From Glandiceps talaboti (Eukaryota > Hemichordata > Enteropneusta > Spengelidae), in contig NC_135549.1 of NCBI RefSeq assembly GCF_964340395.1, positions 34,908,832 to 34,972,831 of the forward strand: a stretch of 64,000 bases of DNA. The letters run 5' to 3'. The stretch's first letter is position 1; each line of letters begins with the position of its first letter. The notes under the pieces were generated by a model. It was not told where the DNA came from. It worked only from the letters and a program-made list of their open reading frames with translations, and searched no databases. Shown here in pieces: positions 35,730 through 45,856 of this stretch. Position numbers and translations under genes: made by a program.

Positions 35730-36054
35730 GTTGTAATGTGCTAAATATGACATGACTATGGTACATGTATGTTATTGTCTGTTTTTCTGGTAAAAAATAT
35801 GATACACCTTTATATATAACTTCTCACCTGGAAAATAATAAATGAAGCTTTACATTCTATGGATTGAGTAATTAAAGCAGCTCCAAAGACGGTGCAAAAT
35901 GATGATGAAATCAATCATTTCTGATTTTCATGTAAAGGCAAGAGTTAAAGACTGAATCAATCGGTGAGGCTAAATGTAAATTGTTCTTATGGTTGACAGA
36001 GATTTGGAATGATTTTTGAGCACTAAAATAAACACTACCCCAAGCGACTGGTAA
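35730..36054. other. Intervening sequence, nothing recognised
   Basis: AT-rich, no coding or structural signal seen. Confidence 0.5.
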
Positions 36055-36535
36055 TAGTGGTTCTTCCATTGTGGGTTTCTATTTCTATAATACCCCAGAC
36101 AACTGGTTCTACCATTCTGGGTTGTAAAATACTGTAGACAACTGGTTTTACCACTGTGAGTTTGTACAATACTGTAGACAACTGGTTGTACCACTGTGAG
36201 TTTGTACAATACTGTAGACTACTGGTTTTACCACTGTGGGTTTGTACAACACTGTAGACTACTGGTTTTACCACTGTGGGTTTGTACATTACCGTAGACT
36301 ACTGGTTTTACCACTGTGGGTTTGTACAATACTGTAGAGTACTGGTTTTACCACTGTGGGTTTGTACATTACCGTAGACTACTGGTTTTACCACTGTGGG
36401 TTTGTACAATACTGTAGAGTACTGGTTTTACCACTGTGGGTTTGTACAATACTGTAGAGTACTGGTTTTACCACTGTGGGTTTGTACAATACTATAGACA
36501 ACTGGTTTTACCACTGTGGGTTTGTACAATACCAT
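36055..36535. repeat. 40-bp minisatellite, about eleven copies
   Basis: Units 'actggttttaccactgtggg' plus 'tttgtacaatactgtagagt', starting for example at 36181 and 36221 (40 bp apart). The first units are diverged. Frames on the minus strand through it are array artefacts. Confidence 0.93.
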
Positions 36536-36542
36536 AGAATTA

Positions 36543-36684
36543 AGCAATAACCCCCGCCGAAGGCGGGTATACACGAGATTTTGGTACAATTCGCGACATA
36601 TAGCACGAGCCGAATGGCGAGTGCTATATGGAGCGAATTGTACCAAATTCGAGTGTATACCCGCCTTCGGCGGGAGTTATTGCT
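36543..36684. repeat. Long perfect-type foldback (hairpin) of about 142 bp
   Basis: Starts AGCAATAACCCCCGCC and ends GGCGGGAGTTATTGCT. Arms of about 63 bp pair with few mismatches around a loop of about 14 bp. Each arm also holds a nested hairpin CCCGCCGAAGGCGGG or CCCGCCTTCGGCGGG. Probably a foldback MITE inserted at the end of the 40-bp array. Confidence 0.9.
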
Positions 36685-37544
36685 ATTATATTATATCAAA
36701 ATGTGTGTCTATTGCTTCTAAATGTGATTCTGTGGTTATTTATATGCCCGAAAAGGCGAATTCGCACGTACAGAAAAAGATCTGATTTGGTTAATGTTGT
36801 TTGGCCTAATATGGTTGTTTTTGATATCACTACTCTGTTCAAGCATGTCTGAGTTATGGCTTTGGACATGAAAACTGTGCCAACAAAATGGCTGCCAGGC
36901 AGCCATATCAGATTGTATCACGACAAAAATGGATATGCACATGTATGTCATATAACACTGTCCTAATACCAACTTTGAATGAGATTTGTTCAAGCATGTC
37001 TGAGTTATAGCTTTGGACAAGGAAAAATCGCAAACAAAATGGCTGCCAGGCAGCCATATTGGATCGTATCACAATGAAAATGGATATGCACAAGTATGTC
37101 ATAGAACACTGTCCCAATACCAACTTTGAATGAGATCTGTTCAAGCATGTCTGAGTTATGGCTTTGGACATGGAAAATTCACAAACAAAATGGCTGCTAG
37201 GCGGCCATATTGGATCATATCATGACAACAATGAACATGCACATGTATGTCATAGAACACTGTCCCAATACCAACTTTGAATGAGATCTGTTCAAGCACG
37301 TCTGAGTTACGGCTTTAGACAGGGAAAATTTGCAAACAAAATGGCTGCTAGGCGGCCATATTGGATCATATCATGAAACAATAATTGACGTGCATATGTA
37401 TGCCATTGTATGTTGCCCCTGTACCAAGTTTGAAAAAAATTGGTCCAGGCATCTCCAAGAAACGGCTGCGGATGCACGGACAGACGGAACCCAATCCATA
37501 AGTCCCCGTCCCGGACTTCGTCCGACGGGGACTAAAATTCTAGC

Positions 37545-37796
37545 CTCTTGATTGTCCTCCGAGTCAGGAAATAGACCTAAGAATTCTATACGTTTAAAAC
37601 AATTCTTTTTTTCAACTTCTTTACAAAAGGATAAAATAATTTGATAAAGAGCTGTTTCTTTCAATTTTACCCCTGTATTTACAATTAATACGTGCATATT
37701 TTTTCTTCTGAAGTTGTCCCATTCCAGCTCTATATTAAAACCAAGGACGTCTTTGAACTTTTCTAAAAATTTGGTTATATTATGTTCTCCAAACAT
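37545..37796 (-). pseudogene. Polinton-associated ORF, truncated by a repeat insertion
   Basis: Starts with ATG at 37796, about 50 bp after the integrase stop. Some 84 codons of mixed, Lys/Phe-rich sequence run until the boundary of the TAGTCCCCGC element near 37540, after which the frame reads repeat DNA. I do not recognise the family. Its position next to the integrase suggests it belongs to the same element. Confidence 0.55.
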
Positions 37797-37847
37797 GTTG
37801 TTAAACTGTTATCTTATACATTATATTTTTTTAATATTTTCAATCGG

Positions 37848-38895
37848 TTACCAAGAATTGAATTTATCGCCATATCCTAACCATTTTATCAATGCGTATT
37901 CATGGCCTTTGATTTTTTTCTTACGTAATATTTTTTCAACCTTGTAGTCTTTTGTTTCCTTAGTCATATCAAGTGATAATTCTTGCTCATAAAACGTGCC
38001 TTCAATAAAGTCACCCGATAAGTCCTCCAGAGTGTAAACAATAACGGACCAAAGATAATTTGTTTGATTTTGAAAAGTTCACATGTGTAATTTGGTAGAT
38101 ATCCTTTGGCAAACACATTCTTGTATTTAGAAATTCTCACGGTATCGCCGATATTAAACTTCGGAGTTCCATATTCAACAGTGAGATAAGCACCGTACAA
38201 ATTATACCAAACAATATTTTAATTCTTTGGTAATGATGCTTCCTTCGGAGTCATGTGGATTGAATTATGATAAGTATTATTATAACCATCCACTAATCGA
38301 TCTAATACGTCAACCCTTTTTCTAGTCTGTTTATCAGTAAAATATTTATACATACGTGATTTAAGTCACTAGTGTCCTGTTGAAGCGCTCAACAACTGAA
38401 GCTTTTTTATCAGATCGTGTACTAAACCACTCAATTTCGTGTTTTTCAAAGAGATCTTTAACATGCTTATTATAAAATTCCCGACCTTCGTCAAATTGAA
38501 TTTTATTCGGTTCACGGTCTTTGAAAATTAATTCAAAGGAGTCGGCCATTTCAATACCACGTTTTGATTTGAGCGGTATCGCCCAAGCATACTTCGATAA
38601 TACATCAATAACAGTCAGGATATAACGAAAACCCTGGTTCCCCCGGTCATTATTCATCTCTACAATATCAGCTTGCCACTGATCATCAATTCCATAAATA
38701 ATTACTTTGCGGTAAGGAAACTTCTTAATTGCTGGTTTGTGCATAGTGTAAACTTCTTGTTCTTCCAGCCATTGTTTCAATTCCTTATATTTTATTTTTT
38801 ATGATCTTCTTTGATTTTACGCCACAATTTGTGATGCCACTGTATGCTAAATCAGAATTGTAATACAAGTCTCGCAGATACTGGTCTAGTCCCAT
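37848..38895 (-). pseudogene. Polinton integrase (DDE) with C-terminal chromodomain, frameshifted
   Basis: ATG at 38895 begins an N-terminal stretch. The core domain lies in 38361-38780: first Asp in QADIVEMN, second Asp in IQFDEGREFYN, Glu in SVVERFNRT, together with YILTVIDVLSKYAW. After a frameshift, 37964-38200 gives the C-terminal barrel (KFNIGDTVRISKYK). The end (about 37850-37950) shows a chromodomain pattern, YKVEKILRKKK followed by EYALIKWLGYGD and NSW, then a TAA stop. At least three frameshifts are needed, so it is inactive. Intact members insert the element DNA; the chromodomain probably targets modified chromatin. Confidence 0.88.
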
Positions 38896-38921
38896 TGTTC
38901 CTATATTATAATATAAAATTA

Positions 38922-39518
38922 CTATTTTATTTCCATTTCAATTGATTCCATTGTTGATTTCATTTCTGATATCATTGATTCCATTGATTTCATATCTGGT
39001 TTTGTATATTTCATATCTGGTTCCATCGATTTCATTGATTCCATTTCTGACTTCGTTTCTGATTCCATTAACTTTGTATCTGAATAACCATTCAGTTTAT
39101 AATACTTTAAATAACGCTCCAAAGGTGGAATGTAATTAGCAGCTTTCTGCATTTCAAGAGATTTCATAAATACTTCTTGAATAAATTCTTGTGGTTTTTC
39201 GGAGTAAATATTTGCTTGCGTGTATGTTAATAATTCCTTAAAATGCTGATACTGTAATTTTAACCGTGATACTTTATCTGTTAATTTTAAGTTTTGATTG
39301 ACAACTGTAACGACTATTGGAACAGCAGCTAATAAACTGACAAAAACTGGAATTGCGGGTACTGCAGCTAATGCGCCAACTCCTGAAACAATCCCACTAG
39401 TAATGAGTATTGCTTTATTAACACGACTTAATAATTTGTAAGAACGTCTATACGCACTACATACTCGTGTAAGATAGTCGATCAAATCCTGTATTGTTTT
39501 AATATTTTGGTCAATCAT
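38922..39518 (-). CDS. Polinton-associated membrane protein with Met/Ser/Glu-rich repeat tail
   Basis: An intact 198-codon frame starting with ATG. Residues 1-35 are soluble and helical. Residues 36-75 form one or two hydrophobic segments with Gly/Ala/Val-rich sequence (ITSGIVSGVGALAAVPAIPV) that could span a membrane. A charged helical part follows. The last 45 residues are a low-complexity repeat of SMESMKSEM type from a degenerate tandem repeat (38930-39070). It lies between the integrase and the upstream ORF of the fragment. Small transmembrane proteins are common in Polintons, but I cannot match this one to a named family. It is open perhaps by chance or recent decay of neighbours only. 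Confidence 0.6.
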   Translation of the reverse strand: MIDQNIKTIQDLIDYLTRVCSAYRRSYKLLSRVNKAILITSGIVSGVGALAAVPAIPVFVSLLAAVPIVVTVVNQNLKLTDKVSRLKLQYQHFKELLTYTQANIYSEKPQEFIQEVFMKSLEMQKAANYIPPLERYLKYYKLNGYSDTKLMESETKSEMESMKSMEPDMKYTKPDMKSMESMISEMKSTMESIEMEIK

Positions 39519-39527
39519 TTTTTGGTA

Positions 39528-39920
39528 TCACTTTATATATATAACGTATGTTGAATGAGATATTTTAATTTTATCATCGAATTTTATATCAAAATTAACT
39601 ATTGCGGTCTCGTTAATATCTTTATAAATACTACCGGATTCTATAAAATGTTGAATATGATAAGTTCCTGGTTGAATAAAGTAATCATTACTGTCACTAT
39701 CAAATATTACCTTCTCTGTATTTATTATATGAGAAAATTCATTTACCAATAGTCTAACAATTTTTTTATGATCTAATTCAATTATTGCAATTTCTTCCGG
39801 TATTATAGGTTTCAGAGGCAGTATAGGTTCTAGTTTAAACGTATTATTTTCATATTCTAAGTAATATTTAACACCTGTGATTGGTTTCTGAAATTTAACA
39901 TCACAGAGATCGTCGATAGA
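39528..39920 (-). pseudogene. Polinton-associated ORF, 5'-truncated
   Basis: The frame is open from about 39920 to the stop near 39528 (about 130 codons; an internal ATG is at 39749). A TGA lies directly before the first codon, where the sequence changes to terminal-repeat-like DNA. The protein is rich in Ile, Glu and Lys with LEPILPLKPIIPEEIAI and ends TYVIYIK. No family recognised. It ends just before the start of the 198-codon protein, consistent with a shared unit. Confidence 0.5.
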
Positions 39921-39928
39921 TCGTCATT

Positions 39929-40320
39929 AGCAGGCGCTGCTTAATGATTTGATCATTTTTATATATAATACTAAAATATTTAGCAAAAAAAACCAGTGCC
40001 TGTTGTACAGACTTTTTTTTACTTTCTATTTTTTTGGTGTCAATCAAATCTCAACTTACTCTCGTACAGTCAGTACGGGTTTATTACTTTGTTAATTGCC
40101 AATTGAAATTATTTATTGAGATTGAGACTTTTGTGTACACATAATAATGTTTATATTATGTGTACACAAAATTTTTGACTGTCTGTACAACAGCGGCCAA
40201 GCACTAAGTTTTTTCGCTATGGTTCCTCGCTATGCCTGTCTTAGGTTGTTACCCACACGAGTACCCATCGTCGGCTGACAGTTTCTGGAACTATAGCAGG
40301 CGCTGCGCTAAGCGCCAATT
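39929..40320. repeat. Terminal-repeat-like block with AGCAGGCGCTGC motifs
   Basis: AGCAGGCGCTGC occurs at 39929 and 40295, both followed by AT-rich 'atatataat' sequence. The second extends into a hairpin GGCGCTGCGCTAAGCGCC. Between them lie inverted copies of CTGTTGTACAGAC (40000-40012 and 40181-40193) and a hairpin at 40129-40171. Polinton ends start with AG, so these may be element termini. This is an inference. Confidence 0.5.
40129..40171. repeat. Perfect hairpin with 17-bp arms
   Basis: TTTTGTGTACACATAAT (40129-40145) and its exact inverse (40155-40171) enclose a 9-base loop. Confidence 0.93.
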
Positions 40321-40643
40321 TATATATAATTTGATTTTTTATATATATGTTAATATTGAAAGTAAAACTCTATCTACGGTTTGGATGCATTTTTTAATAC
40401 TTTTATTAACAGTTAATGTTGATGAAAATAATATACAAACATACAATTAATTATAGATTAATAAGTATATAACTAAAACCATAAAATTTTCACTAAATTT
40501 TGTGTTATTCTCATTATTTTGTTTTTTTTCTTGTTAAATAGTAACCGAACAACATTCTGGGTATTCTTATGTAAATTAGGTTACACTGCTACAAAGTATC
40601 TACACTCACTTTAGATGACTGCTTACATGCCTTATTTTTCGGT
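40321..40643. other. AT-rich stretch without recognised gene
   Basis: No open frame or motif of note. Confidence 0.5.
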
Positions 40644-41002
40644 ATTTTCAACTCGCTGTAACTTTCACTAGAGTCCACTTTTAGATGCTGTAAACGCCTA
40701 AACCTCAACTGACATCTTTTCTTTTATACCAGCAACACAAAGTTTGGAATTACATTTAAAAATACTGATTTTCCGACGAATTCGGGACGCATACTTGAGG
40801 TCCTGAAATTTTGACCTAGGCATTTTCAACTCGCTGTAACTTTCACTAGAGTCCACCATTTTAAATACTGTAAACACCTAAACCTCAACTGACATCTCTT
40901 CTTTTGTACCAGCAACACAAATTTTGGAATTACATTTAGGAATACCGATTTTCTGACAAATTCGGGACGCATACTTGAGGCCCTGAAATTTTGACCTAAG
41001 GT
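40644..41002. repeat. Tandem duplication of a 178-bp unit
   Basis: Units start at 40644 and 40822, both with 'attttcaactcgctgtaact' and both ending 'ctgaaattttgacct'. About 90 percent alike by eye. Confidence 0.92.
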
Positions 41003-42403
41003 ATAGGGGATTCCCCTTCTCAGTCCCTGCTTATGAATATTAATGAGTTTTTACACAACACGAAGTGTGAGGGCAGTAATCCCTTCTGAAGTTGCACTAA
41101 GTAATAGTAAAGACTCTGAACACATATGACTGTGTGAGTTTATTGTACTTATTAAGCCATTTATTTAACTTTAAAAAGATTAAATATGGGGGTTGTCGTT
41201 TTAAAATCTAAAATGGATCTATATTTTTGTTTGCCTAAATTTTAGTATAGATTGAACTCTTTATTTAAGGTAAAAATGGTGAAATATGGGGGTTGTCGAA
41301 AAGTGGTCTTAAATACTCATTTATTACGACTCGCTAACTATACATGATGGGAACAAGCCATTAGCCAAGCAAGTGGACTTATTATCAAAGAGTACCAATA
41401 TTTACAAATGTGATGATGGGCTCTTACATAACACAAGTAAACAGCTGGAAATTTTTCAATTACCCACCAGCACAAGTACTCTCGCCAGTGACCAGCGACC
41501 ATCATCGTCAACTGCTTCTACAATTTCTCCCCGATCAAATGTGAAAGTGGCCATACTGATACACGTAAAGGGAAATTTAACAGAGCATGTGGAACGGGGA
41601 ATGTACAAGTGAAACTAGTTGACCCCGCTTTGACCTTAGCATACACTACGGCCGTTCACATGTTCTCAACTGCACTTTCCAGCACGCTATGACTCAGATG
41701 AGTAACGCTATGGTTGCGCATTCACGGGTGTTGCCTAATTTGTATTCCTCTGCATTGTAAGATGTCTTCGCCGGGGGATCGAACAAGAATCGAATAACCG
41801 ATAGTTTGGATTAATGCTCATTTCAAGTCGAAATCCCACAATTTTAATGTAAGCAAAGAATGTGTGACTTTTAACAAAAATCAGTATAATTCAAAAGTGT
41901 AGTTCACAGCGTAAGATCTTTTCTAAGGAGTAAATCAAATGAGGCAAAGCTATTCTCTGTGTTATATCAGTTGTTATCAATTTTGAATGGTTGTGCGCTG
42001 CACGAGAATGAAATAATTAGTTTGCATTTGGTATTATAAGGTAGAACGGAAGAGTTGGAGGAGTTTGTGCGATTCATTTGTTGGGAAATGTTCAGCAACG
42101 AGAAATATCGCGGGTGATGGCACTAGCCATTCCAGTGAGGGTCGGCTATGGTACATGTACTAGACATTCCATTTTTTTTACTTTCTGTCTGTTTGAACAA
42201 TTTTTTTTTCTCAAGCTTATTGAGCTCAAATTATTTTTTTTCCTCCTTCACCTGCCGACAAATGTTTATTTTTCTCAAATCCTCCCCCCCCCCCCGAAAT
42301 GAAATGGTTCTCCCCTAAGGAGAAAGTCTCTGTTTTGGTCTAGTAGTGTGCCTTGCTGTTAACTATGCGCATCATCTTTTCAGCGATGAGTGCTGAATCT
42401 ACA
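41003..42403. other. Intergenic stretch, no gene recognised
   Basis: Includes two diverged copies of 'aaatatgggggttgtcg' (about 41185 and 41283) and a short poly(C) tract near 42284-42294. A 79-codon frame at 41373-41612 lacks an ATG start and known motifs. Nothing else supportable. Confidence 0.5.
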
Positions 42404-42709
42404 TTAAAGGGCCACTGCAATTCTATTTCTTTCTTTACACTAATATGTTCATACTGCCCCCTAATGAAAGGAATGTATGATTAAATGTTGATTTACTGCA
42501 TGCGTCATATAGAAATGGGAGGGGGGAAATCTGTACCTCCCAGCCTGCTTCCTTCGACTTTTTTCGTGTTTCCGGAATATGCCGAGCACTCACGTGTTAG
42601 CAAAGCCAAAGGTGTTGTTTACATTTGTAATATTACGTCATCCTTGACGCCAACCTGGTCTTCGTCTTGTTAGCCTAGCGGTTCACTATGGCAGTACCGT
42701 TAATCGACA

Positions 42710-42799
42710 ATGGTTCGACGTTATGTTTTTGGAGGCTGCAGTAACACGAAGAGTGATTCGATCACCTTACATTTGGCACACATAATGGATAGAAACTGA
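42710..42799 (+). pseudogene. THAP-domain N-terminus remnant
   Basis: ATG at 42710 followed by VRRYVFGGCSNTKSDSITLH, which follows the start of THAP zinc fingers (M-x3-C-V-x-G-C-x-N, then S-x-x-x-H). The first zinc-ligand Cys is replaced by Tyr. After the His the frame enters repeat-like sequence and stops at 42799. So it is a broken exon or relic. THAP domains bind DNA in transposases and in host regulators. Confidence 0.55.
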
Positions 42800-43140
42800 A
42801 ATTTTAGTATTCAAAATTTTGTGTTGTTTCGAGCGTTATGAACCTATTTTGTCAGCCACGTTAAATTCAACACAGACGTACATATGTACCCACAATCATT
42901 AACTTGAGAACTTGCAAGGTCAGATTGAAATCTGTACGAAATATAGACCACATAAGGTAGAGGCACCAAATTTGGCACAGATAATGAATATAAACTAAAA
43001 TTTTAGTCCTGAAAATGTTGTGTTGTTTCAAGCATCGCAACGCACCTTGTATTGTCGGCAGGACAAAGTTCGACAAAGACACAGCACAGCTACAATCATT
43101 ACCATCGACCGTAATTTGACAACTTGCAAATTTCCTGCTA
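42776..43140. repeat. Diverged direct duplication inside the TTAA element
   Basis: 'ttggcacacataatg' (42774) and 'ttggcacagataatg' (42973) start two ~190-bp stretches that share 'aaattttag', 'gttgtgttgtttc' or a close variant, and 'acaatcatta'. Moderately diverged. Confidence 0.7.
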
Positions 43141-45119
43141 TAACATTTATTCAATATAAATACGCATTGTATGGGTTGTTTAATACATAATAAAAAAATT
43201 TACCTTAGAAATTTAGTGAAAACATGATTTACGGGGTAAGCCACGGAAACTTCCGTGTAGTCCTCACACGATGCTGACAAGGCCGCCATCGTGAGAGCGC
43301 AAGTCAGAACGAGGTTCTACAGCAGGCCATTATTGCGTAAATTGCTATCCAGTCTTTATTCTGCTAGCTAGCTATGAGTATGATGTACATGAATGATGAA
43401 TCGGCAAATATTCAGATACATACATGACAAATAGAGCACGGGCAACCAGCGAGTTTTTATCGGGTTCAGAGTAGACTTTACCGCTTACCCAAGTCTCTGG
43501 GCTAATTATTTACACTTTTTTCTGAAAAACATTCAGTCATGTATTGCGAAAGCCTAGACTTCGCTACATTGTAAGTATGGAAAAGGCAAAAAAAATGTGG
43601 GAATAGAAATGGGAAAAGAAATAGTATCAACACATAACAAACGCAAAAAAAAATCGATCAAGGAACTTGTCCCAGTCTAAATTCAGAGGTACAAAGTCCA
43701 CTACGTAAAATTCAAAACGCTCACCACAACTAATCTACTCTGCATGGAAAATATAAAAAATCAGGATGCAATCATAGACAATGGAGGGGAGACGGCTCAT
43801 TGTTACATTGTATCCTGGGGATGAATCACTGATCTATCCATGGTTCAATCGAATACTATGTGACGTGACTACTATACTAGAGATCACCACGATCAATGAT
43901 TGCCGATTGAGGGAATTTTATCGCGTTCTTTGTGAAACGATGAGCTGTCTTCAGATTACATAATATTGCCATATTGTGTCACCGTTTTGACAGTTTTGAA
44001 TAATAGTATTTGTGTCGCATTTTCATTGGAACTGGTCCAAGCACGTACAATTATGCCGTCGATCAAGCGTGGGTTTCTGATCATGTTTTTTTTTTCGATT
44101 TGAAGACAGAAGTGACAGGTTTTGAGGCAGACAAAATAGATTAGATTATAACTTTAGATCTACACTGACAGCAGTAGTCTACCCATACCACCTTTGATAT
44201 GTGCTCTCATCTCATTGCTGAGCGTTTTCGTATCGTTGACGTGTGTATTTTAGCATAGACATAACGCGATGGACCAGTGTCGTCAGAAAGCAACCGCAAC
44301 ACATTCCCTACATCTCAAAACACGAGAAATTACACTACTAACCCAGACTTAATTCAGAAAAGTCCCAAACCTGAATGTCAATATCGCGTCCGAGGTGCTA
44401 GATGTGGACCCGGGTTGTTGACCTTCGCCAAAGTGCATCAAGCATGTAAGAGTTGCATTCACTACAGTGTAGGCCTATTACAATTCCGGGAACATGATGT
44501 AGGCTACCACGTCATGTCAAAACACACTCCAATACATGCAGATCACAGTCACAGGACGTGAATTTATGAGTATTTAGGTAGAAAGTGACAGAACAGTGAT
44601 GTGCAACATGACGAACCAGACATGATATTATACGAGCATTTACGTTGGTGCATTGCCGCCCGCAATACTATAGAGATAACACATCGAAATGTATGTACAA
44701 GATACACATGGATAATATACTGCATGTAAACTCTATCATCCTAAATATTGCCTTTTAGTGTGACGAACTGTTTCCATTTACAACAAAGTCAGTCGATCTC
44801 CACAAAGTGAAGAAGCCAAAGCTAGCAAAGGTCAACATAACAAAGGACGCGTCGCGTCGCCGTCGCTCAAACATTCTTTTTCGATGTGCCACTTTGCTTA
44901 GAAAGCACTGGAGTGAATTGAATACCACTGAACACGACTACACAACAACACATTTTAAAGACATACTAGTACCAGACAGGACATGACACTATAGAAGACA
45001 ACTTTAATACCAATTCTTGTTTAAAAGTCTGTCTTGATCTTGTGTAGATGACCTGATCATCATCGCCGTAACCACCCGTCGAACTTTTACTTGTACCGTC
45101 CGGTTCGAAGGAATAGGGT
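43141..45119. other. Interior of the TTAA element, no intact gene
   Basis: Frames of 60-94 codons (43781-43963, 44277-44561) show no recognised domain. Sequence is not tandemly repeated. Confidence 0.45.
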
Positions 45120-45212
45120 TCACCGATCAAAGATGAAAGCTAGGCTGTGATCCTCTTCACTTGAAAAATCTGACGAACATTCGCCGTCCCGTTCGAAAGA
45201 TACAGCCTCCAT
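45120..45212 (-). pseudogene. Acidic N-terminal remnant near the right end of the TTAA element
   Basis: Minus-strand ATG at 45212 with MEAVSFERDGECSSDFSSEE, stopping after 30 codons. In a neighbouring frame it seems to continue as LIGEPYSFEPDGTSK and then STGGYGDDD to about 45055. Acidic Ser/Glu/Asp start plus a PYxFEP segment recalls N-termini of transposon-linked invertebrate proteins, but this is weak. It faces the THAP remnant across the element. Confidence 0.35.
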
Positions 45213-45793
45213 AGAAATGCATGTTAGGAAGGTGAAGTTCAAGGTTATGTGTTCCTACTATGACGACATAACAGGAATGCTTTCATATGCAAATATAAAT
45301 ACTCGCTCAGCAGAGGGTGTCATGAATGTGGAAGCAGCATAATTTCTAACGAGATTTTCACTATTCGTGGTCACTTTTTTCTCCTCAACGCTATAGAAAT
45401 GTGTTAAGTGGCTATTTTTTATTGATTTGATGAAAAGTGAAAAATAGAATTGCAGTGGCCCTTTAAAATGCTACGATCTTCTGTTTGAATGTGCTGTCAT
45501 CCTTTTGTTTTTCATGTGCAACATGCGTAAATATAGTCTTGCTTGCAGACGGTGCACGGGTCTATATTACTGACACAACCCTAAACATCCGGATTACTCC
45601 GTATGCAAGCAGGACGAGCGTAAATAGTACTAGTACGTATATTGTCCATTGGCATAAGAGGGTCAGGTCGCCCTGGCCAAACAAATTTCAATGACAAAAC
45701 GTTTTGGCAATGAAAATGGACACAAAAGATCTGGCACATAAAACACCGAAAACATTTGAAAATGCAAAGACATAGTAGAAATGCAAAGTGTAC

Positions 45794-45856
45794 CTCATAT
45801 ACAACATCTTCATCAAATTCTTTGACATTCCAAGCTTCCGAAGCTTCCTCCTCCAT
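45794..45856 (-). CDS. Candidate first coding exon of a divergent gene
   Basis: On the minus strand a start codon at 45856 in good context (ACGATGG) is followed by 21 codons, MEEEASEAWNVKEFDEDVVY then E, and by a possible donor GAG|GTACAC. The composition (acidic, no low complexity) is like a real protein start. The distance to the CDC123 start codon is 556 bp, which would fit a shared head-to-head promoter. I cannot name the protein and see no second exon before the TTAA element, so this remains a candidate. It could also be a chance frame. Confidence 0.4.

Larger units (their letters stand above)
35152..37534 (-). mobile_element. Composite repeat with TAGTCCCCG / CGGGGACTA termini
   Basis: Left end TAGTCCCCGC (35152), right end ACGGGGACTA (37534). 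A shorter copy in the opposite orientation lies at 62990-63854. The body consists of ~150-bp tandem units with 'aacaaaatggctgccaggca' and 'aagcatgtctgagttatg'. One end carries a GC-rich hairpin ('agtccccgtcccggacttcg...'). The copy here is enlarged by nested material: a (ACAG)n dispersed module (35600-35725), a 40-bp minisatellite (36055-36535), a foldback (36543-36684) and a repeated body segment (35213-35590 vs 36786-37160). No transposase seen. Confidence 0.75.
37540..39920 (-). mobile_element. Polinton (Maverick) terminal fragment
   Basis: Four minus-strand coding remnants in a row: an N-terminally cut ORF (39528-39920), a membrane-type protein (38922-39518), a retroviral-type integrase with chromodomain (37848-38895) and a further ORF (37545-37796) cut by the TAGTCCCCGC element. 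Integrase plus chromodomain in a set of small non-retroviral ORFs fits Polintons, not LTR elements. No polymerase B, ATPase, protease or capsid gene is in the window, so most of the element is missing. Base composition is markedly AT-rich compared with the flanks. Confidence 0.8.
42408..45462. mobile_element. 3,055-bp inverted-repeat DNA transposon flanked by TTAA
   Basis: Left end AGGGCCACTGCAATTCTATT is matched in inverted orientation at the right end (about 21 bp). Both are flanked by TTAA (42404-42407 and 45463-45466). TTAA duplications occur in piggyBac and Kolobok transposons. The THAP-like start inside favours Kolobok, whose transposases carry THAP domains. No intact transposase was found. 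Internal repeats and several short frames only. Confidence 0.8.

Noticed and set aside
41373-41612. 79-codon Ser/Thr-rich frame
   Set aside because: No ATG start, no homology recognised, surrounded by non-coding DNA.
45581-45793. Continuation of the minus-strand frame after the candidate divergent exon
   Set aside because: After 45794 the sequence turns Cys/Phe-rich and irregular, more like intron, and a GT donor lies exactly at the change.
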